Below are positions 25,864-34,494 of a DNA stretch of 64,000 nucleotides, one piece after another. The translations under genes and the position numbers were made by a program. Within the stretch, counting starts at the first letter, position 1. Every line of letters starts with the position of its first letter. Source of the stretch: Gammaproteobacteria bacterium (GTDB lineage Bacteria > Pseudomonadota > Gammaproteobacteria > Burkholderiales > Rhodocyclaceae); contig JAHJHI010000034.1 in assembly GCA_018824085.1 (NCBI GenBank), forward strand, positions 62,001 through 126,000. Direction: 5' to 3'. Below the pieces are notes generated by a model. The model did no database searches and was not told the origin of the DNA. It was given only the letters and a program-made list of their open reading frames with translations.

Positions 25864-28539
25864 TCAGACGCTCAACGGGTTCGGCTTCGACACGTCCAGA
25901 CCGTAGCGCGTGATGGCCTCCGCCACGCGCGCACGGTCCAGCGTGCCTTCGTCCGCCAGCGACTTCAGTGCTGCCACCGTCACCCAGTTCCGGTCCACCT
26001 CGAAGTGCGCGCGCAGTGCCGCGCGCGTGTCCGAGCGGCCGAAGCCGTCCGTCCCGAGTACGACATAGCGGCGCGGCACATAGCCGCGGATCTGTTCGGC
26101 GAACAGGCGCACGTAGTCGGTAGCCGCGATGACCGGGCCGCGTGTGTCGCGCAGGCAGGTCTCGACGTGCGACACGCGCGGCGTCTCCTGCGGATTGAGC
26201 AGGTTCCAGCGCGCGCAGTCGGCACCGTTGCGTGCCAGCTCGGTGAAGCTCGGGCAGGACCACAGGTCCGCCTCGACGCCCCAGTCCGCCTTCAGCATTT
26301 CGGCCGCTGCGATGACTTCGCGGAAGATGGTGCCGCTGCCGGCGAGCTGCACGCGCGGGCCGTTGGACGACGCCCCGCGGCGGAACAGGTACATGCCTTT
26401 GAGGATGTCGGCCTCGGCGCCTTCGGGCATCGCCGGGTGTTCGTAGTTCTCGTTCATCACCGTCAGGTAATAGAACACGTCCTCCTGTTCGGCCATCATG
26501 CGGCGCAGGCCGTCCTGCACGATGACGGCGACTTCGTAGGAGAAGGTCGGGTCGTAGCTGATGCAGTTCGGCACCGCGCCCGACCACAGGTGGGAATGGC
26601 CGTCCTCGTGCTGCAGGCCTTCGCCGTTGAGCGTGGTGCGCCCGGCCGTGCCGCCGACCAGGAAGCCGCGCGAGCGCTGGTCGCCGGCGGCCCAGATCAG
26701 GTCGCCGATGCGCTGGAAGCCGAACATCGAATAGAAGATGTAGATCGGGATCGTCGCCACGCCGTGCACCGAGTAGGCGGTGGCGGCGGCGATCCAGTCG
26801 CTCATCGCACCGGCTTCATTGATGCCTTCCTGCAGGATCTGGCCGGTCTTCGATTCCTTGTAGAACATCAGCTGGTCGGCGTCCTGCGGCACGTATTTCT
26901 GGCCGTCCTGGTTCCAGATGCCGATCTGGCGGAACATGCCTTCCATGCCGAAGGTGCGCGATTCGTCCGGCACGATGGGCACCACGCGGCGGCCGATGTG
27001 CGGGTCGCGCAGCAGGATGTTCATCATGCGCACGAAGGCCATCGTCGTCGACAGTTCGCGCCCGTCGCCCGACGCCTTCAGCAGCGCATCGAAGGCCGAC
27101 AGCGGCGGAATCTCCAGCGGCTCGGCCTTCTGGCGCCGGCTCGGCAGATAGCCGCCGAGTGCCATGCGGCGTTCGCGCATGTACTGCATTTCCTTCGAGC
27201 CTTCGTCGAACTTCAGGTAGGGCAGGCTTTCGAGTTCGTCATCCTTGATCGGCAGGTCGAAGCGGTCACGGAATTTTCGCAGCGATTCGATATCGACCTT
27301 CTTCTGCTGGTGCGAAATGTTCTGTGCCTCGCCGGAGCCGCCCATGCCGTAGCCCTTGATCGTCTTCGCGAGAATGACGGTGGGCTGGCCGGTGTGATTG
27401 ACCGCCGAGTGGTAGGCGGCATACACCTTGTGCGGGTCATGACCGCCGCGGTTCAGGCGGAAGATGTCCTCGTTGCTCCAGTTGGCGACCAGCGCCGCCA
27501 GCTCCGGGTACTTGCCGAAGAAATGCTCGCGCACGTAGGCGCCGTCGCGCGACTTCATCGTCTGGTATTCGCCGTCGATGACTTCCATCATGCGCTGCGC
27601 GAGCAGGCCGCTCTTGTCCTGCGCGAGCAGCGGATCCCAGTAGCTGCCCCACAGCAGCTTGATGACGTTCCAGCCCGCGCCGCGGAAGTCGCCTTCCAGC
27701 TCCTGGATGATCTTGCCGTTGCCGCGCACCGGGCCGTCCAGGCGCTGCAGGTTGCAGTTGACGACGAACACCAGGTTGTCCAGCTTCTCGCGCGCCGCCA
27801 TCGCCAGTTCGCCCAGCGTTTCCGGTTCGTCGGTTTCGCCGTCGCCGATGAAGCACCACACCTTGCGACCTTCGGTGTTCGCGATGCCCCGGTCCTGCAG
27901 ATACTTCATGAAGCGCGCCTGATAGATCGCCTGCAGCGGCCCCAGTCCCATGGAGACGGTCGGGAACTGCCAGAAGTCGGGCATCAGCCACGGGTGCGGA
28001 TAGCTCGACAGGCCTTCGCCACCGACTTCCTGCCGGTACTTGTCCAGTTGCGATTCGCTGATGCGGTCCAGCATGAAGGCGCGGGCATAGATGCCGGGCG
28101 CCGAGTGGCCCTGGAAGTAGATCAGGTCGCCGCCGTGGGTGGGGCTCGGCGCGTGCCAGAACCAGTTGAAGCCCACGTCGTACAGCGTCGCGCTGGAGCC
28201 GAAACTCGCGATGTGGCCGCCGACGTTCGTGTCACGGTTCGCCCGCAGCACCATCGCCATGGCGTTCCAGCGGATGTAGCTGCGGATGCGGTGTTCGATT
28301 TCGTAATCACCGGGCGCCGGCGTCTGCTTGCCGGCCGGGATGGTGTTTACATAGGCGGTGGTCGCCGAGTACGGAAGGTTGATGCCCGCGCGGCGGGCCA
28401 GTTCGGTCAGGCGTTCGATCAGGTAGTGGGCGCGTTCTTCGCCGGCGTGTTCGATCACGCCGCGCAGCGCATCGAGCCACTCCTGGGTTTCGACGGCATC
28501 GGAATCTGCTGCCAGAAGCGGATTGGGTAAGGCGGACAT
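25864..28539 (-). CDS. aceE: Pyruvate dehydrogenase E1, homodimeric
   Basis: An 891-residue E1 that decarboxylates pyruvate with thiamine diphosphate and reductively acetylates E2. The TPP/Mg motif starting GDGETDEPE and the N-terminal E2-binding region are clear; length is normal for the single-chain type. AGAGGAG precedes ATG at 28539. It is the first gene of aceE-aceF-lpdA. No pdhR-type gene is adjacent. Confidence 0.97.
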   Translation of the reverse strand: MSALPNPLLAADSDAVETQEWLDALRGVIEHAGEERAHYLIERLTELARRAGINLPYSATTAYVNTIPAGKQTPAPGDYEIEHRIRSYIRWNAMAMVLRANRDTNVGGHIASFGSSATLYDVGFNWFWHAPSPTHGGDLIYFQGHSAPGIYARAFMLDRISESQLDKYRQEVGGEGLSSYPHPWLMPDFWQFPTVSMGLGPLQAIYQARFMKYLQDRGIANTEGRKVWCFIGDGETDEPETLGELAMAAREKLDNLVFVVNCNLQRLDGPVRGNGKIIQELEGDFRGAGWNVIKLLWGSYWDPLLAQDKSGLLAQRMMEVIDGEYQTMKSRDGAYVREHFFGKYPELAALVANWSNEDIFRLNRGGHDPHKVYAAYHSAVNHTGQPTVILAKTIKGYGMGGSGEAQNISHQQKKVDIESLRKFRDRFDLPIKDDELESLPYLKFDEGSKEMQYMRERRMALGGYLPSRRQKAEPLEIPPLSAFDALLKASGDGRELSTTMAFVRMMNILLRDPHIGRRVVPIVPDESRTFGMEGMFRQIGIWNQDGQKYVPQDADQLMFYKESKTGQILQEGINEAGAMSDWIAAATAYSVHGVATIPIYIFYSMFGFQRIGDLIWAAGDQRSRGFLVGGTAGRTTLNGEGLQHEDGHSHLWSGAVPNCISYDPTFSYEVAVIVQDGLRRMMAEQEDVFYYLTVMNENYEHPAMPEGAEADILKGMYLFRRGASSNGPRVQLAGSGTIFREVIAAAEMLKADWGVEADLWSCPSFTELARNGADCARWNLLNPQETPRVSHVETCLRDTRGPVIAATDYVRLFAEQIRGYVPRRYVVLGTDGFGRSDTRAALRAHFEVDRNWVTVAALKSLADEGTLDRARVAEAITRYGLDVSKPNPLSV

Positions 28540-28831
28540 CCAGGTTTTCTCCTCTTGTAGTATGAGCCGCTCAAATCACGCGTCGCGATGCGCGACCGCC
28601 CGGGGCATGGCCCCCGATCGGTCGGCAAGCGTTCAGCGCGAGCGTACGGCTCGTCCGAGGCGCCTGTCCGTCTGCGCATGGTTGATGCATGGTGTCAGCG
28701 GTTCTCAGTAAGCAGCGGGTAGCTGCCATGGCAGCGTTGCACGCAGGGATCGCCCGCGTGAACGTGGCGTCATTATGGACAGAGCGCAGCCGGGCTGCCA
28801 GTGGTGGATAACCGAAACGGCTGCCCGCACG
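28540..28831. promoter_or_regulatory. Upstream region of aceE
   Basis: About 290 bp without a credible gene. It contains a perfect 14-bp palindrome GCTGCCATGGCAGC (28722-28735) and a short CGAGC/GCTCG hairpin further downstream. It should hold the aceE promoter, but I could not assign a -10/-35 pair with confidence. Confidence 0.35.
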
Positions 28832-28866
28832 AAAAAAGCGGGTCACCCCGAGGCCGAGGTGCCCGC
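28832..28866 (-). terminator. Intrinsic terminator of the alcohol-oxidation operon
   Basis: Stem GCGGG/CCCGC extended by CACC/GGTG (28838-28866), followed on the minus strand by six T residues (28832-28837). It lies about 100 bases after the aldA stop and separates this operon from aceE. Confidence 0.8.
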
Positions 28867-28967
28867 AACCGAGGAGAGTGCCCTGTCCTGGAGCGCGTGC
28901 GCACGCGTTTTCCCGGACGGGTTTGCGCGTGGCGACGATCAGGGCGCAGGATCGCTGCGCCCGCTCC

Positions 28968-30407
28968 TTATCCGTGCTGTATGTAGGCCACGTGGGTTTC
29001 CGTGTACTCGTACAGTCCGTGCTTTCCGTCGGCGCCGCCGATACCCGACTTGCGCCGACCGGCATGAAAGCCCTGCATCGCTTCGAAGTTCTCTCGATTG
29101 ACATACGTTTCCCCGAACTGCAGGTCGCGAATGCCGTGCATCGCCGCGTTCAGGTCGCGTGTGTAGAGCGAGGACGTGAGGCCGTATTCGGAATCGTTGG
29201 CGAAGGCCACCGCTTCGTCCAGGCTGTCGACCAGCTGCACCGGCAGCACCGGGCCGAAGATTTCGCGGCGCATGATTTCCATGTCGGGACGGCAGTTGAT
29301 GATCACCGTCGGTTCGTAGTGGTGACCCGACGGCTGATCGGCGATCTGGCCGCCCAGCACGACCTGCGCGCCGTCGCTGCGTGCCCGCTCGACCATGGCC
29401 GCGACCTTGTCGAGGCCTTCCTTGTTCACCAGCGGGCCCATGTCGACGCGCGGGTCGGCGATCGGGTCGCCGTAGCGCGTGGCCGCCATCTTCGCGATGA
29501 GCTTGTTGATGAACTCGTCGGCAACCGCCCGGTGTACATAGATGCGCTCGGCGCAGTTGCACACCTGTCCGGTATTGATGACGCGCGACGCCGTGATGGC
29601 GGTGGATGCCAGGTCGAGATCGGCGTCGGCGAGCACGATGGCCGGAGCCTTGCCGCCCAGTTCCAGATTCACGCGGGTGATGTTGCGCGCCGCCGCCTGC
29701 ATGATGCGCGAGCCCGTTTCCACGCTGCCGGTGAAGCTCACCATGTCGATCGCGCGGCTGCCGGTCAGCGCCGCACCGGTGGTTTCACCGCGCCCGCCGA
29801 CCAGGTTGAACACGCCGCGCGGAAGTTCGGCGGCATGCACCAGCTTCGCGAACATGAACGCGTTCAGCGGTGTTTCCTCGCTCGGCTTGATCACCACGGT
29901 GTTGCCGGTCACCAGCGCCGGCGCCATCTTGCGGGCGATCAGGAAAAGCGGGAAGTTCCACGGCAGGATGCCTGCGACGACGCCGACCGGCTTGCGCATC
30001 AGGAAGATGCTCTCGCCCGGCCGGTCGCTGGTCAGCACTTCACCTTCGATGCGGCGCGCCCATTCGGCCATGTAGTCGAGATAGTCGGCGGTGAAATCGA
30101 CCTCGACCCGCGCCAGACCCAGCGTCTTGCCCTGTTCCAGCGTCAGCGTGCGCGCCATGTCCTCGCGGATGTCGCGCAGCCGCGTCGCCACCGCGCGCAG
30201 ATGGCCGGCGCGCTGGATGGCCGGCAGCTTCGCCCAGCCGGGTTGCGCCGCGCGCGCAGCGGCAATCGCGCGCTCGACTGCCTCGACGCCCGCTTCGGGC
30301 ACGCTGTCGAGCACTTCGTGGGTGGCGGGATTGAAGACTTCGAAACGCGTACCGCTGCCGGCGTCGTCGAAGCGGCCATCGATATAGTTCATGTGGTTCG
30401 CGGTCAT
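28968..30407 (-). CDS. aldA: Aldehyde dehydrogenase, AldA (lactaldehyde/glycolaldehyde) type
   Basis: A 479-residue NAD aldehyde dehydrogenase resembling E. coli AldA along its whole length, including FTADYIDYMAEWAR-like, LPWNFPLFLIARKMAPAL, GQVCNCAERIYV (catalytic Cys near 285) and the NRENFEAMQGFHAG C-terminal segment. ELGGKAP holds the general base. AldA enzymes oxidise lactaldehyde and glycolaldehyde to the acids. Here it is last in an operon with a PQQ alcohol dehydrogenase, so it probably oxidises the aldehyde formed there. 44 bp separate it from the DUF1097 gene. Confidence 0.92.
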   Translation of the reverse strand: MTANHMNYIDGRFDDAGSGTRFEVFNPATHEVLDSVPEAGVEAVERAIAAARAAQPGWAKLPAIQRAGHLRAVATRLRDIREDMARTLTLEQGKTLGLARVEVDFTADYLDYMAEWARRIEGEVLTSDRPGESIFLMRKPVGVVAGILPWNFPLFLIARKMAPALVTGNTVVIKPSEETPLNAFMFAKLVHAAELPRGVFNLVGGRGETTGAALTGSRAIDMVSFTGSVETGSRIMQAAARNITRVNLELGGKAPAIVLADADLDLASTAITASRVINTGQVCNCAERIYVHRAVADEFINKLIAKMAATRYGDPIADPRVDMGPLVNKEGLDKVAAMVERARSDGAQVVLGGQIADQPSGHHYEPTVIINCRPDMEIMRREIFGPVLPVQLVDSLDEAVAFANDSEYGLTSSLYTRDLNAAMHGIRDLQFGETYVNRENFEAMQGFHAGRRKSGIGGADGKHGLYEYTETHVAYIQHG

Positions 30408-30451
30408 GCTCTGCTTCTCCTTGGGGGGTGAATTCTCGGGGCCGGGCCGGG

Positions 30452-30919
30452 TCAGGCTGCCCGCGTCATGCTTTTTCCGAAGCGCTCGGAGGCGTAGCCG
30501 AAGGTCAGGCCGACCAGCCAGGTGAGGCTGACGAACATCACCTTCTCCATCGTGTCGCCGGTGGCGCCGAAGTAGGTCGCTGCGCCGAGGAAGGCGGCCG
30601 GCGTGTAGGACAGCGCCGCCACGTCCGCCATCGCCACCAGCACGAAGGCGAGGATGGCTACCAGCACGGCCAGTGCGGGCAGGCTGCCGCCGGCCAGTCC
30701 GACCAGATACATCGTGCCGGCCGTCAGGAAGACGCCGGCGAGTGCGGCGCCGACCGACTTGCCGAGCGCGGCGCTTCCGCCACCTGCCGCGAAGAAGGTG
30801 GCCCAGGCGACGAAACCTATCCAGGGATTGAGGTTGAGCGTGGGCATGCCGATGCTCAGGCAGACCCAGACGGAGACCAGAAGGGCGATGCTCAGGGCGA
30901 GTGCGTGCAGCAGTTTCAT
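30452..30919 (-). CDS. DUF1097 family membrane protein
   Basis: A 155-residue integral membrane protein with about five hydrophobic helices, matching the general form of DUF1097 proteins, for which I know no proven function. The ATG at 30919 follows AAGGAGG; an upstream in-frame ATG has no such site. It lies between the outer-membrane protein and aldA in the alcohol operon. A role in uptake or retention of the alcohol or acid is possible but not shown. Confidence 0.75.
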   Translation of the reverse strand: MKLLHALALSIALLVSVWVCLSIGMPTLNLNPWIGFVAWATFFAAGGGSAALGKSVGAALAGVFLTAGTMYLVGLAGGSLPALAVLVAILAFVLVAMADVAALSYTPAAFLGAATYFGATGDTMEKVMFVSLTWLVGLTFGYASERFGKSMTRAA

Positions 30920-30939
30920 GGTGTTGCCTCCTTGTAGGA

Positions 30940-30970
30940 GGCCGGAGGCGCGCAAAAAGCGCCTCCGGCC
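30940..30970 (-). promoter_or_regulatory. Intercistronic hairpin before the DUF1097 gene
   Basis: A perfect 12-pair GC stem (30940-30951 with 30959-30970) with a T-rich loop on the minus strand, filling most of the 55-bp gap after the outer-membrane protein gene. The T run is in the loop, not after the stem, so processing or stabilisation of mRNA is more likely than termination. Confidence 0.55.
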
Positions 30971-30974
30971 GGAC

Positions 30975-31847
30975 TTACCAGACGTAGGCGTACTTGATGT
31001 TGATGCTGTTGTTGACCGGGCGGTTTTCGCCGGACATGCCGTGCGAGTAGCGCAGCGCGATCGACTGGTTGCCGTAGTAATGGAACATCACGCCGAGCGA
31101 ACCATCGAGGCCCCAGGAGTCCCCGGCGCCGTTGCGTCCGCTGATGTGCTCGTAGTCGACACCGGCAAACGGTTCCAGCCAGTCATTGACGCGGTAGCCG
31201 AAGCGGTTGTTGGTGTGCCACAGCATGCCCGGGCGCTGGCCGTCGTCACGCCGGCTCTGCGCGACGAAGCCGAGGTCGCCGGTCCACGCGATGCGGTCGC
31301 TCAGCGGTGCGTACCACAGCAGGCTGGACAGGTTCTTCCAGTTGGTGTCGCTGACGTCCTTGTCGCCGACCGGAATCTGCAGGAAGGTCTGGAAGCCCAG
31401 CGTCGAGCCTTCGGTCGGCTTGTACCAGATGGCTGCGCCGGTGATCGTGTCGCCGAAGCCGCTGATGTGGCGGGTATCGGGATCGGCCGCAGAGCGGTTG
31501 CGGATGCCGACTTCCGGCTGGATCACCTCGAACGCGAGGCCGATCTTGCGGTTGAAGTCGGGCGTCCAGAAGCGCACGTATTTCGACAGGCCGACGATGC
31601 GCTGCGCACCGTTGCCGTCGCGCCGGTCGCCGTCGTTGTCGAACATGCGGCTGTCGCGCTGCACGGTGGCGTATTGCACGAACACGTTGAAAGGCTGGTC
31701 GAAGCTGACCGGCAGGTCGTATTCGTGCGGGCCGATCACGTCGAAGGTGGTCTGCGCCGAAGCCAGTCCGGACAGCAGCGCCAGTGCCGCTCCGGTTACG
31801 ACATGTTTTGCGGCGCGGGTAGCGGTGTTCTTGTCAGTGTTCTTCAT
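30975..31847 (-). CDS. Outer-membrane beta-barrel protein, phenol-degradation MetA-pathway type
   Basis: A 290-residue protein with a cleavable signal (hydrophobic stretch about 15-31 ending in ASAQ). The long series of alternating strands ends in an aromatic residue (YAYVW), as outer-membrane barrels do. It resembles the putative transporter family found with aromatic and alcohol degradation operons. Its place between the PQQ dehydrogenase and the membrane protein suggests uptake of the alcohol across the outer membrane. Substrate unknown. Confidence 0.75.
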   Translation of the reverse strand: MKNTDKNTATRAAKHVVTGAALALLSGLASAQTTFDVIGPHEYDLPVSFDQPFNVFVQYATVQRDSRMFDNDGDRRDGNGAQRIVGLSKYVRFWTPDFNRKIGLAFEVIQPEVGIRNRSAADPDTRHISGFGDTITGAAIWYKPTEGSTLGFQTFLQIPVGDKDVSDTNWKNLSSLLWYAPLSDRIAWTGDLGFVAQSRRDDGQRPGMLWHTNNRFGYRVNDWLEPFAGVDYEHISGRNGAGDSWGLDGSLGVMFHYYGNQSIALRYSHGMSGENRPVNNSINIKYAYVW

Positions 31848-31913
31848 GATGAGTCGTTGTCCTCTTGTGTTTGAGAGCCGGCGCGCGGATCACGTCCGCC
31901 GCGCCGCGCGGGA

Positions 31914-33632
31914 TCACTTCGGCAGCTTGAACACCCAGATCACACCGCCCTGGGGAACCGTGGTCTTCTGGTCGAGCACCGCGTTGAACGCACCCTGCAT
32001 GCGCTCGGCATCGACACCCCAGCCGGCCTGCACCGCGACGTACTGTTCGCCGTCGACCTCGAACGTGGAAGGCACGCCGGTCACGCCCGAGTTGGTCGGG
32101 AATTCCCACAGCACCTTGCCGTTGGAGGCGTTGAAGGCGCGGAACTTGCGGTCGTTCGTACCGCCGCCGAACACCAGGTTGCCGCCGGTCGTGAGCAGCG
32201 GTCCCCAGTTCATTTCCGGATAGGTGTGGGTCCACACCTTCTTGCCGGTCTTGAGATCCCAGGCCTGCACTTCGCCGATATGCGTCTTCGATTCGGGCGT
32301 CATGCGCACGTTGGTGAGCACGTTCTCGATCGACACGCCGAGGTAGAGGTCGCCCTTGTTGTACTTCACCGGCTCGCCGGTCAGCTCCGAGCACAGGTTG
32401 TTGTGCGCGGGGATGTAGAGCAGGCCGGTCTGCGGGTTGTAGGCCTCGGGCGGCCAGTCCTTGCCGCCCCACAGCGACGGGCAGAAGTTCACCGTCTTGC
32501 CGGTGCCGGGCGTGTGCGCCGGGTCGTATTCCGGGCGGCCGGTCTTCGGATCCAGGCTCTTGAACACGTTCTGCGTCACGAAAGGCCAGGCGTCGACGTA
32601 GTTCACCGGACCGTTCGTGCGTTCGAGCATCCACAGGTAACCGTTGCGTCCCGCGTGCACCAGCGACTTGAACTTCTTGCCCTTGTGTTCGAGATCGATC
32701 AGCAGCGGTGCGGACACTTCGTCCCAGTCCCACGCGTCGTTGTGGTGATACTGGTGGTAACCCTTGAGCTTGCCGGTGTCGACGTCGAGCGCGAGCACGG
32801 AGTTCGCGTACAGGTTGTCGCCCGCGCGCGTGTCCGGCATCCACGGGCCGGCGTTGCCGACGCCCCAGTACGCGAGGTTGGTGTCCGGGTCGTAGTTGCC
32901 GGTGATCCAGACCGAGCCGCCGCCGCGCTTGTAGGTGTCGCCCGGCCAGGTGTCGCCGCCGGGCTCGCCCGGTCCTGCGATGGTGTAGGTCTTCCAGGCT
33001 TCCTTGCCGGTTTCCGCATCGAACGCGGCGATGAAGCCGCGGATGCCGTACTCGCCACCGGAGCTGCCGACCATGATCTTGCCGCGCGCGGCAAGCGGCG
33101 CCAGCGTCATGTAGTAGCCGGACTTCCAGTCGGCCACTGCGGTCTTCCAGACTTCCTTGCCGGTCTTCGCATCCAGCGCCACGAGGAAGGCGTCGGTGGT
33201 GGCGATGTAGACGCGGTCGCCGTAGAGGGCGACGCCACGGTTGGTCGGGTGCAGTTGCTGCAGTTCGTCCGGAATGGTTTTCTTGTAGCGCCAGATCTCG
33301 CGGCCGCTCTTCGCCTCAAGACAGATGACCTGGTTGTTCGGCGTGCTCACGAACATGTAGCCGTTGTTGACGATGGGCGGCGCCTGATGCCCCTCGTTCA
33401 TGCCGGTCGAAAATGCCCAGGCAAGCTCCAGCTTGGCGACGTTCTTGTCTGTCACCTGCTTGAGCGGGCTGTAGCCCCAGCCGGCGTAGTTGGCGCGATA
33501 CATCAGCCAGTTCTGCGCTTCGGGCTTGACCAGCCGGGCGTCGGTGACCGGGGTGTAGGCCGGCAATGCGCCGGCCACGAGCGGGGCGAGCAGTGCCGCT
33601 GCGAGAACGGTCCGCTTGATCATGGTTGTCAT
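31914..33632 (-). CDS. PQQ-dependent alcohol dehydrogenase, lanthanide-type signature
   Basis: A 572-residue periplasmic quinoprotein with signal peptide (about 1-25) and eight-bladed propeller. Metal ligands align with methanol dehydrogenase: Glu194 (GGEYG), Asn260 (GVGNAGPW) and catalytic Asp302 in AWDWD. Asp304, two residues on, is the extra acid typical of lanthanide-dependent XoxF/PedH enzymes. The vicinal Cys-Cys normally near residue 127 is absent (LQQLHPTNRGV). AGGAGG at the ATG (33632) decides the start; a long upstream extension of the frame is not coding. Likely substrate is a short alcohol or diol. It has no cytochrome neighbour; a Rieske gene lies upstream. Confidence 0.92.
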   Translation of the reverse strand: MTTMIKRTVLAAALLAPLVAGALPAYTPVTDARLVKPEAQNWLMYRANYAGWGYSPLKQVTDKNVAKLELAWAFSTGMNEGHQAPPIVNNGYMFVSTPNNQVICLEAKSGREIWRYKKTIPDELQQLHPTNRGVALYGDRVYIATTDAFLVALDAKTGKEVWKTAVADWKSGYYMTLAPLAARGKIMVGSSGGEYGIRGFIAAFDAETGKEAWKTYTIAGPGEPGGDTWPGDTYKRGGGSVWITGNYDPDTNLAYWGVGNAGPWMPDTRAGDNLYANSVLALDVDTGKLKGYHQYHHNDAWDWDEVSAPLLIDLEHKGKKFKSLVHAGRNGYLWMLERTNGPVNYVDAWPFVTQNVFKSLDPKTGRPEYDPAHTPGTGKTVNFCPSLWGGKDWPPEAYNPQTGLLYIPAHNNLCSELTGEPVKYNKGDLYLGVSIENVLTNVRMTPESKTHIGEVQAWDLKTGKKVWTHTYPEMNWGPLLTTGGNLVFGGGTNDRKFRAFNASNGKVLWEFPTNSGVTGVPSTFEVDGEQYVAVQAGWGVDAERMQGAFNAVLDQKTTVPQGGVIWVFKLPK

Positions 33633-33691
33633 GCTTCCTCCTTTATTGTGTGGCGATGTCGGCCTTGCCTTGTGGGCGGGCCTGTACTGCG

Positions 33692-33719
33692 CCCGGACGG
33701 TTCGCCGGAGCCGTCCGGG
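33692..33719 (-). promoter_or_regulatory. Hairpin between the Rieske and PQQ dehydrogenase genes
   Basis: Nine perfect GC pairs (33692-33700 with 33711-33719) around a ten-base loop in the 110-bp gap, without a T tract. It could uncouple expression of the abundant dehydrogenase from that of the Rieske protein. Confidence 0.5.
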
Positions 33720-33742
33720 TGGGTGATGCGGTTGATCGGGTG

Positions 33743-34357
33743 TCAGGACTTGCGCACGCCCGGTGTCGAGCTGAATTCGCCCGCGACCACCAGTTCGCCG
33801 TTGTCGCTCTTCAGCGGCAGCCAGGGCAGACGTCGTCCGGCCGGACCGGCGGTGACTTCGCCGGACTTGAGCGGGTCGAACTTGGAGAAGTGGCAGAAGC
33901 AGAACATCGCGCCGCCGCTGGCATCCCACTCGCTCACTTCGCAGCCCTGATGGGTGCACACGGCGGAATAGGCGAGCACGCCGTCGGCGCTGCGGGCGCG
34001 TGTTTCGGCGTCAAGGCTCGCCGGGTCGAAGCGCATCAGGATGACCCGGCTGAGCCGGCTGCCGTCGCGCACCATCTTTTCGGCTGGCACGAAGGGCTGT
34101 GCCCGCACCGGTTTGCTGGTCAGCGGAATGTCGCTGACGCGCAGCGCCACCGGCGCGCCTTCACTGTCCATGCTGACCAGTCGGTCGCCCGGCTGCGGCG
34201 GGGCGTCGGCGGCGTCCGGCTGTGCGGACACCGTGCGCATGCCGCTGCCCATCATGACCGTCGCGACCATGACGGCCTTCACTGCATCGCGTCGTTGCCG
34301 GCAGCACGGTGCTGCGACGTCGCCTGTTTCGGCGTTCTTCGTCGTGTCGTGTTTCAT
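33743..34357 (-). CDS. Exported Rieske [2Fe-2S] protein
   Basis: A 204-residue protein. An N-terminal RR (22-23) followed by a hydrophobic stretch (25-39) suggests Tat export or anchoring, as expected for a protein folded with its cluster. Cluster ligands are Cys134/His136 in CTHQGC and Cys153/His156 in CFCH, with Cys139 and Cys155 positioned for the usual disulfide. It is the first gene behind a sigma-54 promoter and directly precedes the PQQ dehydrogenase. An electron-transfer role for that enzyme is my inference. Arsenite-oxidase-type small subunits look similar, but no large subunit is present. Confidence 0.88.
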   Translation of the reverse strand: MKHDTTKNAETGDVAAPCCRQRRDAVKAVMVATVMMGSGMRTVSAQPDAADAPPQPGDRLVSMDSEGAPVALRVSDIPLTSKPVRAQPFVPAEKMVRDGSRLSRVILMRFDPASLDAETRARSADGVLAYSAVCTHQGCEVSEWDASGGAMFCFCHFSKFDPLKSGEVTAGPAGRRLPWLPLKSDNGELVVAGEFSSTPGVRKS

Positions 34358-34396
34358 GTCTCTCCTCGCTTGTCGGTGTGGTGCGGGGAGGACAGG

Positions 34397-34412
34397 AGCG
34401 AGCGGCGTGCCA
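34397..34412 (-). promoter_or_regulatory. Sigma-54 (-24/-12) promoter of the alcohol operon
   Basis: On the minus strand, TGGCACG-N4-TCGCT with exact GG-N10-GC spacing; the only departure from the consensus core is C for T in the -12 box. Transcription would begin about 30 bp before the Rieske ATG. A sigma-54 activator gene is divergent. Confidence 0.7.
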
Positions 34413-34494
34413 TGTCCCGGCGCCCATTTTCCAATGCGAACGGGATGTCATTCCGGTTCGCCTGAAAGCGCCGCGTGGGGCCGGAAGGGGGTGT

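Noticed and set aside
25735-28530. A 931-codon open frame antisense to aceE
   Set aside because: High GC removes stops on the opposite strand. The sense frame is an unmistakable pyruvate dehydrogenase, and the antisense product is Arg/His/Val-rich with no motif.
33743-34357. Arsenite oxidase small subunit
   Set aside because: The Rieske fold fits, but there is no molybdopterin large subunit; the neighbour is a PQQ dehydrogenase.
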